64,000 nt of DNA, taken from NCBI RefSeq assembly GCF_029227915.1, contig NC_079880.1, forward strand, positions 6,078,001 to 6,142,000, given 5' to 3'. The position numbers and the translations under genes are program-made. This document shows, piece by piece, positions 13,555 through 25,299 of this stretch (position 1 is the first letter of the stretch; each line of letters opens with the position of its first letter). Origin of the DNA: Hydractinia symbiolongicarpus (Eukaryota > Cnidaria > Hydrozoa > Anthoathecata > Hydractiniidae). The notes under the pieces were generated by a model. That model saw nothing but the letters and a program-made list of their open reading frames with translations. It made no database searches and had not been told where the DNA came from.

Positions 13555-16500
13555 ATACTTTTGACTATACGGGCCGAGTCCGGGATTTACGGGAAATCGC
13601 AGGTTTTCGTTTGCCGGCGATTAAACTTCTTTTATTCAGCGTCTCATCAAAAATAAAAACATTTTTGAAAACTACAAGTCTCATGCGTTTTAGTGGTGAA
13701 AAAATAATTTAAAAAATCGTTCGGGAAATGAGTTTACACCCTGGGTACTTTCTTTGTATACTTTTGACTATACGGGCCGACTCAGGATTTACGGGAAATC
13801 GCAGGTTTTCGTTTGCCGGCGATTAAACTTCTTTTATTCAGCGTCTCATCAAAAATGAAAACATTTTAGAAAACTACAAGTCTCATGCGTTTTAGTGTTG
13901 AAAAAATAAATTAAAAAATCGTTCTGGAAATGAGTTTACTCACAGGGTACTTTCTTTGTATACATTCGACTATACGGGCCAAGCCCGGGATTTACGGGAA
14001 ATCGCGGGTTTTCGTTTGCCGGAGATTAAACCTCTTTCATTAAGCGTCTCATCAAAAATGAAAACATTTTTGAAAACTACAAGTCTCATGCATTTTAGTG
14101 GTGAAAAAAAAATTTAAAAAATCGTTCGGGAAATGAGTTTACTCCCTGGGTACTTTCTTTGTATACATTCGACTATACGGGCCAAGCCCGGGATTTACGG
14201 GAAATCGCGGGTTTTCGTTTGCCGGCGATTAAACCACTTTTATTTAACGTCTCATCAAAAATGAAAACATTTCTGAAAACTACAAGTCTTATGCGTTTTA
14301 GTGGTGAAAAGGTAATTTAAAAATTCGTTCGGGAAATGAGTTTACTCACAAGGTACTTTCTTTGTATACATTCGACTATACGGGCCAAGCACGGGATTTA
14401 CGGGAAATCGCGGGTTTTCGTTTGCCGGTGATTAAACAACTTTCATTAAGCGTCTCATCAAAAATGAAAACATTTTTAAAAACTACAAATCTCATGGGCT
14501 TTAGTGGTGAAATAATAATTTAAAAAATCGTTCGGGAAATGAGTTTACTCCCTGGGTACTTTCTTTGTATACTTTTGACTATACGGGCTGAGTCCGGGAT
14601 TTACGGGAAGTCGCGGGTTTTCGTTTGCCGGCGATTAAACTTCTTTTATTCAGCGTCTCATCAAAAATGAAAATATCTTTAAATACTACAAGTCTCATGC
14701 GTTTTAGTGGTGAAAAAAAAATTTAAAAAATCGTTCGGGAAATGAGTTTACTCCCTGGGTACTTTCTTTGCATACATTCGACTATACGGGCCAAGCCCGG
14801 GATTTACGGGAAATCGCGGGATTTCGTTTGCCGGCGAGTAAACCTCTTTTATTAAGCGTCTGATCAAAAATGAAAACATTTTTGAAAACTGCAAGTCTCA
14901 TGGGCTTTAGTGGTGAAAAGATAATTGAAAAAATCGTTTCGGAAATGAGTTTACTCACAGGATACCTTCTTTGTATACATTCGACTATACGGGCCAAGCC
15001 CGGGATTTACGGGAAATCGCAGGTTTTCGTTTGCCGGCGATTAAACCACTTTTATTAAGCGTCTCATCAAAAATGAAAACATTTCTAAAAACTACAAGTC
15101 TCATGCGTTTTAGTGGTGAAAAAACAATTTAAATATTCGTTCGCGAAATGAGTTTACTTACAGGGTACTTTCTTTTTATACATTCGACTATACGGGCCAA
15201 GCCCGGGATTTACGGGAAATCGCGGGTTTTCGTTTGCTGGCGATTAAACCTCTTTTATTAAGCGTCTCATCAAAAATGAAAACATTTTTGAAAACTACAA
15301 GTCTCATGCGTTTTAGTGGTGAAAATTAATTTAAAATATCGTTTGGGAAATGAGTTTACTCCCTGGGTACTTTCTTTGTATACTTTTGACTATTAAGGCC
15401 GAGTCCGGGATTTACGGGAAGACGCGGGTTTTCGTTTGCCGGCAATTAAACTTCTTTTATTCAGCGTCTCATCAAAAATGAAAACATTTTTAAAAACTAC
15501 AAGTCTCATGCGTTTTAGTGGTGAAAAAATAATTTAAAAAATCGTTCGGGAAATGAGTTTACTCCCTGGGTACTTTCTTTGTATACTTTTGACTATACGG
15601 GCCAAGTCCGGGATTTACGGGAAGTCGCGGGTTTTCGTTTGCCGGCGATTAAACTTCTTTTATTCAGCGTCTCATCAAAAATGAAAATATTTTTAAATAC
15701 TACAAGTCTCATGGGCTTTAGTGGTGAAATAATAATTTAATAAATTGTTTTGGAAATGAGTTTACTCACAGGGTACTTTCTTTGTATACATTCGACTATA
15801 CGGGCCAAGCACGGGATTTACGGGAAATCGCGGGTTTTCGTTTGCCGGTGATTAAACAACTTTCATTAAGCGTCTCATCAAAAATGAAAACATTTTTAAA
15901 AACTACAAGTCTCATGGGCTTTAGTGGTGAAATAATAATTTAAAAAATCGTTCGGGAAATGAGTTTACACACCGGGTACTTTCTTTGTATACTTTTGACT
16001 ATACGGGCCGAGTCCGGGACTTACGGGAAATCGCAGGTTTTCGTTTGCCGGCGATTAAACTTCTTTTATTCAGCGTCTCATCAAAAATGAAAACATTTTT
16101 GAAAACTACAAGTCTCATGCGTTTTAGTTGTGAAAAAATAATTTAAAAAATCGTTCGGGAAATGAGTTTACTCCCTGGGTACTTTCTTTGTATACTTTTG
16201 ACTATACGGGCTGAGTCCGGGATTTACGGGAAGTCGCGGGTTTTCGTTTGCCGGCGATTAAACTTCTTTTATTCAGCGTCTCATCAAAAATGAAAATATT
16301 TTTAAATACTACAAGTCTCATGGGCTTTAGTGGTGAAATAATAATTTAATAAATTGTTTTGGAAATGAGTTTACTCACAGGGTACTTTCTTTGTATACAT
16401 TCGACTATACGGGCCAAGCACGGGATTTACGGGAAATTGCGGGTTTTCGTTTGCCGGTGATTAAACAACTTTCATTAAGCGTCTCATCAAAAATGAAAAC

Positions 16501-16561
16501 ATTTTTAAAAACTACAAGTCTCATGGGCTTTAGTGGTGAAATAATAATTTAAAAAATCGTT
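13555..16561 (+). repeat. Mixed monomers with nested 11-mer and 3-mer repeats
   Basis: Types I and II are mixed, with several chimaeric monomers. About 14520-15809 recurs at 16752-18041 (offset 2,232 bp, 11 monomers) and again at 22511-23800. Shared marks are TTTGCATACATTCG, GTCTGATCAAAAATG, AAAACTGCAAG, GATAATTGAAAAAATCG and TTCGCGAAATGAG. A trimer of 608 bp repeats once around 15620-16227 and 16228-16835, marked by TAAATTGTTTTGG, CCAAGCACGGG, TTTACACACCGGG and GGGACTTACGG. Nothing other than satellite is present. Confidence 0.8.
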
Positions 16562-19540
16562 CGGGAAATGAGTTTACACACCGGGTACTTTCTTTGTATA
16601 CTTTTGACTATACGGGCCGAGTCCGGGACTTACGGGAAATCGCAGGTTTTCGTTTGCCGGCGATTAAACTTCTTTTATTCAGCGTCTCATCAAAAATGAA
16701 AACATTTTTGAAAACTACAAGTCTCATGCGTTTTAGTTGTGAAAAAATAATTTAAAAAATCGTTCGGGAAATGAGTTTACTCCCTGGGTACTTTCTTTGT
16801 ATACTTTTGACTATACGGGCTGAGTCCGGGATTTACGGGAAGTCGCGGGTTTTCGTTTGCCGGCGATTAAACTTCTTTTATTCAGCGTCTCATCAAAAAT
16901 GAAAATATCTTTAAATACTACAAGTCTCATGCGTTTTAGTGGTGAAAAAAAAATTTAAAAAATCGTTCGGGAAATGAGTTTACTCCCTGGGTACTTTCTT
17001 TGCATACATTCGACTATACGGGCCAAGCCCGGGATTTACGGGAAATCGCGGGATTTCGTTTGCCGGCGATTAAACCTCTTTTATTAAGCGTCTGATCAAA
17101 AATGAAAACATTTTTGAAAACTGCAAGTCTCATGGGCTTTAGTGGTGAAAAGATAATTGAAAAAATCGTTTCGGAAATGAGTTTACTCACAGGATACCTT
17201 CTTTGTATACATTCGACTATACGGGCCAAGCCCGGGATTTACGGGAAATCGCAGGTTTTCGTTTGCCGGCGATTAAACCACTTTTATTAAGCGTCTCATC
17301 AAAAATGAAAACATTTCTAAAAACTACAAGTCTCATGCGTTTTAGTGGTGAAAAAACAATTTAAATATTCGTTCGCGAAATGAGTTTACTTACAGGGTAC
17401 TTTCTTTTTATACATTCGACTATACGGGCCAAGCCCGGGATTTACGGGAAATCGCGGGTTTTCGTTTGCCGGCGATTAAACCTCTTTCATTAAGCGTCTC
17501 ATCAAAAATGAAAACATTTTTGAAAACTACAAGTCTCATGCGTTTTAGTGGTGAAAATTAATTTAAAATATCGTTTGGGAAATGAGTTTACTCCCTGGGT
17601 ACTTTCTTTGTATACTTTTGACTATTAAGGCCGAGTCCGGGATTTACGGGAAGACGCGGGTTTTCGTTTGCCGGCAATTAAACTTCTTTTATTCAGCGTC
17701 TCATCAAAAATGAAAACATTTTTAAAAACTACAAGTCTCATGCGTTTTAGTGGTGAAAAAATAATTTAAAAAATCGTTCGGGAAATGAGTTTACTCCCTG
17801 GGTACTTTCTTTGTATACTTTTGACTATACGGGCCAAGTCCGGGATTTACGGGAAGTCGCGGGTTTTCGTTTGCCGGCGATTAAACTTCTTTTATTCAGC
17901 GTCTCATCAAAAATGAAAATATTTTTAAATACTACAAGTCTCATGGGCTTTAGTGGTGAAATAATAATTTAATAAATTGTTTTGGAAATGAGTTTACTCA
18001 CAGGGTACTTTCTTTGTATACATTCGACTATACGGGCCAAGCCCGGGATTTACGGGAAATCGCGGGTTTTCGTTTGCCGGCGATTAAACCACTTTTATTA
18101 AGCGTCTCATCAAAAATGAAAACATTTCTGAAAACTACAAGTCTCATGCGTTTTAGTGGTGAAAAAATAATTTAAATATTCGTTCGGGAAATGAGTTTAC
18201 TTACAGGGTACTTTCTTTGTATACATTCGACTATACGGGCCAAGCCCGGGATTTACGGGAAATCGCGGGTTTTCGTTTGCCGGCGATTAAACCTCTTTCA
18301 TTAAGCGTCTCATCAAAAATGAAAACATTTTTGAAAACTAAAAGTCTCATGCGTTTTAGTGGTGAAAATTAATTTAAAATATCGTTTGGGAAATGAGTTT
18401 ACTCCCTGGGTACTTTCTTTGTATACTTTTGACTATACGGGCCGAGTCCGGGATTTACGGGAAGACGCGAGTTTTCGTTTGCCGGCAATTAAACTTCTTT
18501 TATTCAGCGTCTCATCAAAAATGAAAACATTTTTAAAAACTACAAGTCTCATGCGTTTTAGTGGTGAAAAAATAATTTAAAAAATCGTTCGGGAAATGAG
18601 TTTACTCCCTGGGTACTTTCTTTGTATACTTTTGACCATACGGGCCAAGTCCGGGATTTACGGGAAGTCGCGGGTTTTCGTTTCCCGGCGATTAAACTTC
18701 TTTTATTCAGCGTCTCATCAAAAATGAAAATATTTTTAAATACTACAAGTCTCATGGGCTTTAGTGGTGAAATAATAATTTAATAAATCGTTTTGGAAAT
18801 GAGTTTACTCACAGGGTACTTTCTTTGTATACATTCGACTATACGGGCCAAGCCCGGGATTTACGGGAAATCGCGGGTTTTCGTTTGCCGGCGATTAAAC
18901 CACTTTTATTAAGCGTCTCATCAAAAATGAAAACATTTCTAAAAACTACAAGTCTCATGCGTTTTAGTGGTGAAAAAATAATTTAAATATTCGTTCGGGA
19001 AATGAGTTTACTCACAGGGTACTTTCTTTGTATACATTCGACTATACGGGCCAAGCCCGGGATTTACGGGAAGTCGCGGGTTTTCGTTTGCCGGCAATTA
19101 AACTTCTTTTATTCAGCGTCTCATCAAAAATGAAAACATTTTTAAAAACTACAAGTCTCATGGGCTTTAGTGGTGAAATAATAATTTAAAAAATCGTTCG
19201 GGAAATGAGTTTACTCCCTGGGTACTTTCTTTGTATACTTTTGACTATACGGGCTGAGTCAGGGATTTACGGGAAGTCGCGGGTTTTCGTTTGCCGGCGA
19301 TTAAACTTCTTTTATTCAGCGTCTCATCATAAATGAAAATATCTTTAAATACTACAAGTCTCATTGGCTTTAGTGGTGAAATAATAATTTAAAAAATCGT
19401 TCGGGAAATGAGTTTACCCCCTGGGTACTTTCTTTGTATACTTTTGACTATACGGGCCAACTCGGGATTTACGGGAAATCGCAGGTTTTCGTTTGCCGGC
19501 GATTAAACTTCTTTTATTCAGCCTCTCATCAAAAATGAAA
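16562..19540 (+). repeat. Segment A, copy 1, of a 5.8-kb tandem duplication
   Basis: It matches 22321-25299 base for base at a constant offset of 5,759 bp. The one difference I noticed is AAAACTAAAAGTC near 18340 versus AAAACTACAAGTC. Shared rare variants include GACTATTAAGGCC, GAAGACGCGAG, TTTTGACCATACGG, TTTCCCGGCG and TTCAGCCTCTC. It ends abruptly at 19540, where the array flips orientation. Confidence 0.92.
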
Positions 19541-21597
19541 TGAGACTTGTAGTTTTCAGAAATGTTTTCTTTTTTGATGAGACGCTTAATAGAAGAGGTT
19601 TAATCGCCGGCAAACGAAATCCCGCGATTTCCCGTAAATCCTGGGCTTGGTACGTATAGTCGAATGTATACAAAGAAAGTTCCCCTGTGAGTAAACTCAT
19701 TTCCCGAACGAATTTTTAAATTATCTTTTCACCACTAAAACGCATGAGACTTGTAGTTTTCAGAAATGTTTTCATTTTTGATGAGACGCTTAATAAAAGT
19801 GGTTTAATCGCCGGCAAACGAAAACCCGCAATTTCCCGTAAATCCCGGGCTTGGCCCGTATAGTCGAATGTATACAAAGAAAGTACCCAGGGAGTAAACT
19901 CATTTCCCGAACGATTTTTTAAATTTTTTTTTTCACCACTAAAACGCATGAGACTTGTAGTTTTCAAAAATGTTTTCATTTTTGATGAGACGCTTAATGA
20001 AAGAGGTTTAATCGCCGGCAAACGAAAACCCGCGATTTCCCGTAAATCCCGGGCTTGGCCCGTATAGTCGAATGTATACAAAGAAAGTACCCTGTGAGTA
20101 AACTCATTTCCAGAACGATTTTTAATTTATTTTTTCAACACTAAAACGCATGAGACTTGTAGTTTTCAAAAATGTTTTCATTTTTGATGAGACGCTGAAT
20201 AAAAGAAGTTTAATCGCCGGCAAACGAAAACCTGCGATTTCCCGTAAATCCCGAGTCGGCCCGTATAGTCAAAAGTATACAAAGAAAGTACCCAGGGTGT
20301 AAACTCATTTCCCAAACGATTTTTTAAATTATTATTTCACCACTAAAGCCCATGAGACTTGTAGTATTTAAAGATATTTTCATTTTTGATGAGACGCTGA
20401 ATAAAAGAAGTTTAATTGTCGGCAAACGAAAACCCGCGACTTCCCGTAAATCCCGGACTCGGCCCGTATAGTCAAAAGTATACAAAGAAAGTACCCAGGG
20501 AGTAAACTCATTTCCCGAACGATTTTTTAAATTAATTTTCACCACTAAAACGCATGAGACTTGTAGTTTTCAGAAATGTTTTCTTTTTTGATGAGACGCT
20601 TAATAGAAGAGGTTTAATCGCCGGCAAACGAAATCCCGCGATTTCCCGTAAATCCCGGGCTTGGCCCGTATAGTCGAATGTATACAAAGAAAGTTCCCCT
20701 GTGAGTAAACTCTATTCCCGAACGAATTTTTAAATTATCTTTTCACCAATAAAACGCATGAGACTTGTAGTTTTCAGAAATGTTTTCATTTTTGATGAGA
20801 CGCTTAATAAAAGTGGTTTAATCGCCGGCAAACGAAAACCCGCGATTTCCCGTAAATCCTGGGCTTGGCCCGTATAGTCGAATGTATACAAAAAAAGTAC
20901 CCAGGGAGTAAACTCATTTCCCGAACGATTTTTTAAATTTTTTTTTCACCACTAAAACGCATGAGACTTGTAGTTTTCAAAAATGTTTTCATTTTTGATG
21001 AGACGCTTAATGAAAGAGGTTTAATGGCCGGCAAACGAAAACCCGCGATTTCCCGTAAATCCCGGGCTTGGCCCGTATAGTCGAATGTATACAAAGAAAG
21101 TACCCTGTGAGTAAACTCATTTCCAGAACGATTTGTTAATTTATTTTTTCAACACTAAAACGCATGAGACTTGTAGTTTTCAAAAATGTTTTCATTTTTG
21201 ATGAGACGCTGAATAAAAGAAGTTTAATCGCCGGCAAACGAAAACCTGCGATTTCCCGTAAATCCCGAGTCGGCCCGTATAGTCAAAAGTATACAAAGAA
21301 AGTACCCAGGGTGTAAACTCATTTCCCAAACGATTTTTTAAATTATTATTTCACCACTAAAGCCCATGAGACTTGTAGTATTTAAAGATATTTTCATTTT
21401 TGATGAGACGCTTAATGAAAGAGGTTTAATCGCCGGCAAACGAAAACCCGCAATTTCCCGTAAATCCCGGGCTTGGCCCGTATAGTCGAATGTATACAAA
21501 GAAAGTATTCTGTGAGTAAACTCATTTCCAGAACGATTTTTTAATTTATTTTTTCAACACTAAAACGCATGAGACTTGTAGTTTTCAAAAATGTTTT
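19540..21597 (-). repeat. Inverted block B of about 10 monomers (2,058 bp)
   Basis: Monomers run in reverse orientation: GTTTTCACCACTAAAACG, CGCCGGCAAACG and GTATACAAAGAAAG appear on the + strand. The block is the reverse complement of 25297-27354, with position x pairing with 46894 minus x throughout. Shared oddities include the GTATTC variant near 21506, the AAAAAAAGTACC run near 20890 and TTCCCCTGTGAG near 20690. The one difference I noticed is near 21307. The left junction (19540) shares one A. The right junction shares TTT at 21595-21597. Confidence 0.95.
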
Positions 21598-22321
21598 TCG
21601 TTTGCCGGCAATTAAACTTCTTTTATTCAGCGTCTCATCAAAAATGAAAACATTTTTAAAAACTACAAGTCTCATGGGCTTTAGTGGTGAAATAATAATT
21701 TAATAAATCGTTTTGGAAATGAGTTTACTCACAGGGTACTTTCTTTGTATACATTCGACTATACGGGCCAAGCCCGGGATTTACGGGAAATCGCGGGTTT
21801 TCGTTTGCCGGCGATTAAACCACTTTTATTAAGCGTCTCATCAAAAATGAAAACATTTCTAAAAACTACAAGTCTCATGCGTTTTAGTGGTGAAAAAATA
21901 ATTTAAATATTCGTTCGGGAAATGAGTTTACTCCCTGGGTACTTTCTTTGTATACTTTTGACTATACGGGCTGAGTCAGGGATTTACGGGAAGTCGCGGG
22001 TTTTCGTTTGCCGGCGATTAAACTTCTTTTATTCAGCGTCTCATCATAAATGAAAATATCTTTAAATACTACAAGTCTCATTGGCTTTAGTGGTGAAATA
22101 ATAATTTAAAAAATCGTTCGGGAAATGAGTTTACACCCTGGGTACTTTCTTTGTATACTTTTGACTATACGGGCCAACTCGGGATTTACGGGAAATCGCA
22201 GGATTTTGTTTGCCGGCGATTAAACTTCTTTTATTCAGCGTCTCATCAAAAATGAAAAAATTTTTGAAAACTACAAGTCTCATGCGTTTTAGTGTTGAAA
22301 AAATAAATTAAAAAATCGTTC
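21598..22321 (+). repeat. Segment C, copy 1
   Basis: Orientation returns to + and the sequence follows 27479-28202 at offset 5,881 bp, including the rare variants CAGGATTTTGTTTGCC and AATGAAAAAATTTTTG. At 22321 it passes in monomer register into segment A copy 2. The change in offset from 5,759 to 5,881 means about 122 bp present in the other copy (27355-27478) is missing here at the inversion edge. Confidence 0.9.
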
Positions 22322-25299
22322 GGGAAATGAGTTTACACACCGGGTACTTTCTTTGTATACTTTTGACTATACGGGCCGAGTCCGGGACTTACGGGAAATC
22401 GCAGGTTTTCGTTTGCCGGCGATTAAACTTCTTTTATTCAGCGTCTCATCAAAAATGAAAACATTTTTGAAAACTACAAGTCTCATGCGTTTTAGTTGTG
22501 AAAAAATAATTTAAAAAATCGTTCGGGAAATGAGTTTACTCCCTGGGTACTTTCTTTGTATACTTTTGACTATACGGGCTGAGTCCGGGATTTACGGGAA
22601 GTCGCGGGTTTTCGTTTGCCGGCGATTAAACTTCTTTTATTCAGCGTCTCATCAAAAATGAAAATATCTTTAAATACTACAAGTCTCATGCGTTTTAGTG
22701 GTGAAAAAAAAATTTAAAAAATCGTTCGGGAAATGAGTTTACTCCCTGGGTACTTTCTTTGCATACATTCGACTATACGGGCCAAGCCCGGGATTTACGG
22801 GAAATCGCGGGATTTCGTTTGCCGGCGATTAAACCTCTTTTATTAAGCGTCTGATCAAAAATGAAAACATTTTTGAAAACTGCAAGTCTCATGGGCTTTA
22901 GTGGTGAAAAGATAATTGAAAAAATCGTTTCGGAAATGAGTTTACTCACAGGATACCTTCTTTGTATACATTCGACTATACGGGCCAAGCCCGGGATTTA
23001 CGGGAAATCGCAGGTTTTCGTTTGCCGGCGATTAAACCACTTTTATTAAGCGTCTCATCAAAAATGAAAACATTTCTAAAAACTACAAGTCTCATGCGTT
23101 TTAGTGGTGAAAAAACAATTTAAATATTCGTTCGCGAAATGAGTTTACTTACAGGGTACTTTCTTTTTATACATTCGACTATACGGGCCAAGCCCGGGAT
23201 TTACGGGAAATCGCGGGTTTTCGTTTGCCGGCGATTAAACCTCTTTCATTAAGCGTCTCATCAAAAATGAAAACATTTTTGAAAACTACAAGTCTCATGC
23301 GTTTTAGTGGTGAAAATTAATTTAAAATATCGTTTGGGAAATGAGTTTACTCCCTGGGTACTTTCTTTGTATACTTTTGACTATTAAGGCCGAGTCCGGG
23401 ATTTACGGGAAGACGCGGGTTTTCGTTTGCCGGCAATTAAACTTCTTTTATTCAGCGTCTCATCAAAAATGAAAACATTTTTAAAAACTACAAGTCTCAT
23501 GCGTTTTAGTGGTGAAAAAATAATTTAAAAAATCGTTCGGGAAATGAGTTTACTCCCTGGGTACTTTCTTTGTATACTTTTGACTATACGGGCCAAGTCC
23601 GGGATTTACGGGAAGTCGCGGGTTTTCGTTTGCCGGCGATTAAACTTCTTTTATTCAGCGTCTCATCAAAAATGAAAATATTTTTAAATACTACAAGTCT
23701 CATGGGCTTTAGTGGTGAAATAATAATTTAATAAATTGTTTTGGAAATGAGTTTACTCACAGGGTACTTTCTTTGTATACATTCGACTATACGGGCCAAG
23801 CCCGGGATTTACGGGAAATCGCGGGTTTTCGTTTGCCGGCGATTAAACCACTTTTATTAAGCGTCTCATCAAAAATGAAAACATTTCTGAAAACTACAAG
23901 TCTCATGCGTTTTAGTGGTGAAAAAATAATTTAAATATTCGTTCGGGAAATGAGTTTACTTACAGGGTACTTTCTTTGTATACATTCGACTATACGGGCC
24001 AAGCCCGGGATTTACGGGAAATCGCGGGTTTTCGTTTGCCGGCGATTAAACCTCTTTCATTAAGCGTCTCATCAAAAATGAAAACATTTTTGAAAACTAC
24101 AAGTCTCATGCGTTTTAGTGGTGAAAATTAATTTAAAATATCGTTTGGGAAATGAGTTTACTCCCTGGGTACTTTCTTTGTATACTTTTGACTATACGGG
24201 CCGAGTCCGGGATTTACGGGAAGACGCGAGTTTTCGTTTGCCGGCAATTAAACTTCTTTTATTCAGCGTCTCATCAAAAATGAAAACATTTTTAAAAACT
24301 ACAAGTCTCATGCGTTTTAGTGGTGAAAAAATAATTTAAAAAATCGTTCGGGAAATGAGTTTACTCCCTGGGTACTTTCTTTGTATACTTTTGACCATAC
24401 GGGCCAAGTCCGGGATTTACGGGAAGTCGCGGGTTTTCGTTTCCCGGCGATTAAACTTCTTTTATTCAGCGTCTCATCAAAAATGAAAATATTTTTAAAT
24501 ACTACAAGTCTCATGGGCTTTAGTGGTGAAATAATAATTTAATAAATCGTTTTGGAAATGAGTTTACTCACAGGGTACTTTCTTTGTATACATTCGACTA
24601 TACGGGCCAAGCCCGGGATTTACGGGAAATCGCGGGTTTTCGTTTGCCGGCGATTAAACCACTTTTATTAAGCGTCTCATCAAAAATGAAAACATTTCTA
24701 AAAACTACAAGTCTCATGCGTTTTAGTGGTGAAAAAATAATTTAAATATTCGTTCGGGAAATGAGTTTACTCACAGGGTACTTTCTTTGTATACATTCGA
24801 CTATACGGGCCAAGCCCGGGATTTACGGGAAGTCGCGGGTTTTCGTTTGCCGGCAATTAAACTTCTTTTATTCAGCGTCTCATCAAAAATGAAAACATTT
24901 TTAAAAACTACAAGTCTCATGGGCTTTAGTGGTGAAATAATAATTTAAAAAATCGTTCGGGAAATGAGTTTACTCCCTGGGTACTTTCTTTGTATACTTT
25001 TGACTATACGGGCTGAGTCAGGGATTTACGGGAAGTCGCGGGTTTTCGTTTGCCGGCGATTAAACTTCTTTTATTCAGCGTCTCATCATAAATGAAAATA
25101 TCTTTAAATACTACAAGTCTCATTGGCTTTAGTGGTGAAATAATAATTTAAAAAATCGTTCGGGAAATGAGTTTACCCCCTGGGTACTTTCTTTGTATAC
25201 TTTTGACTATACGGGCCAACTCGGGATTTACGGGAAATCGCAGGTTTTCGTTTGCCGGCGATTAAACTTCTTTTATTCAGCCTCTCATCAAAAATGAAA
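22321..25299 (+). repeat. Segment A, copy 2
   Basis: Direct duplicate of 16562-19540. It contains the same 11-mer related monomers (GTCTGATC, AAAACTGCAAG), the GAAGACGCGAG and TTTTGACCATACGG monomers and, at its end, TTCAGCCTCTCATC. Here it runs on without a break into block B in the normal orientation. Confidence 0.92.

Noticed and set aside
19540-21597. A mobile element with terminal inverted repeats inserted in the array
   Set aside because: The inverted block consists entirely of satellite monomers in reverse. There is no transposase, no target-site duplication and no unique sequence.
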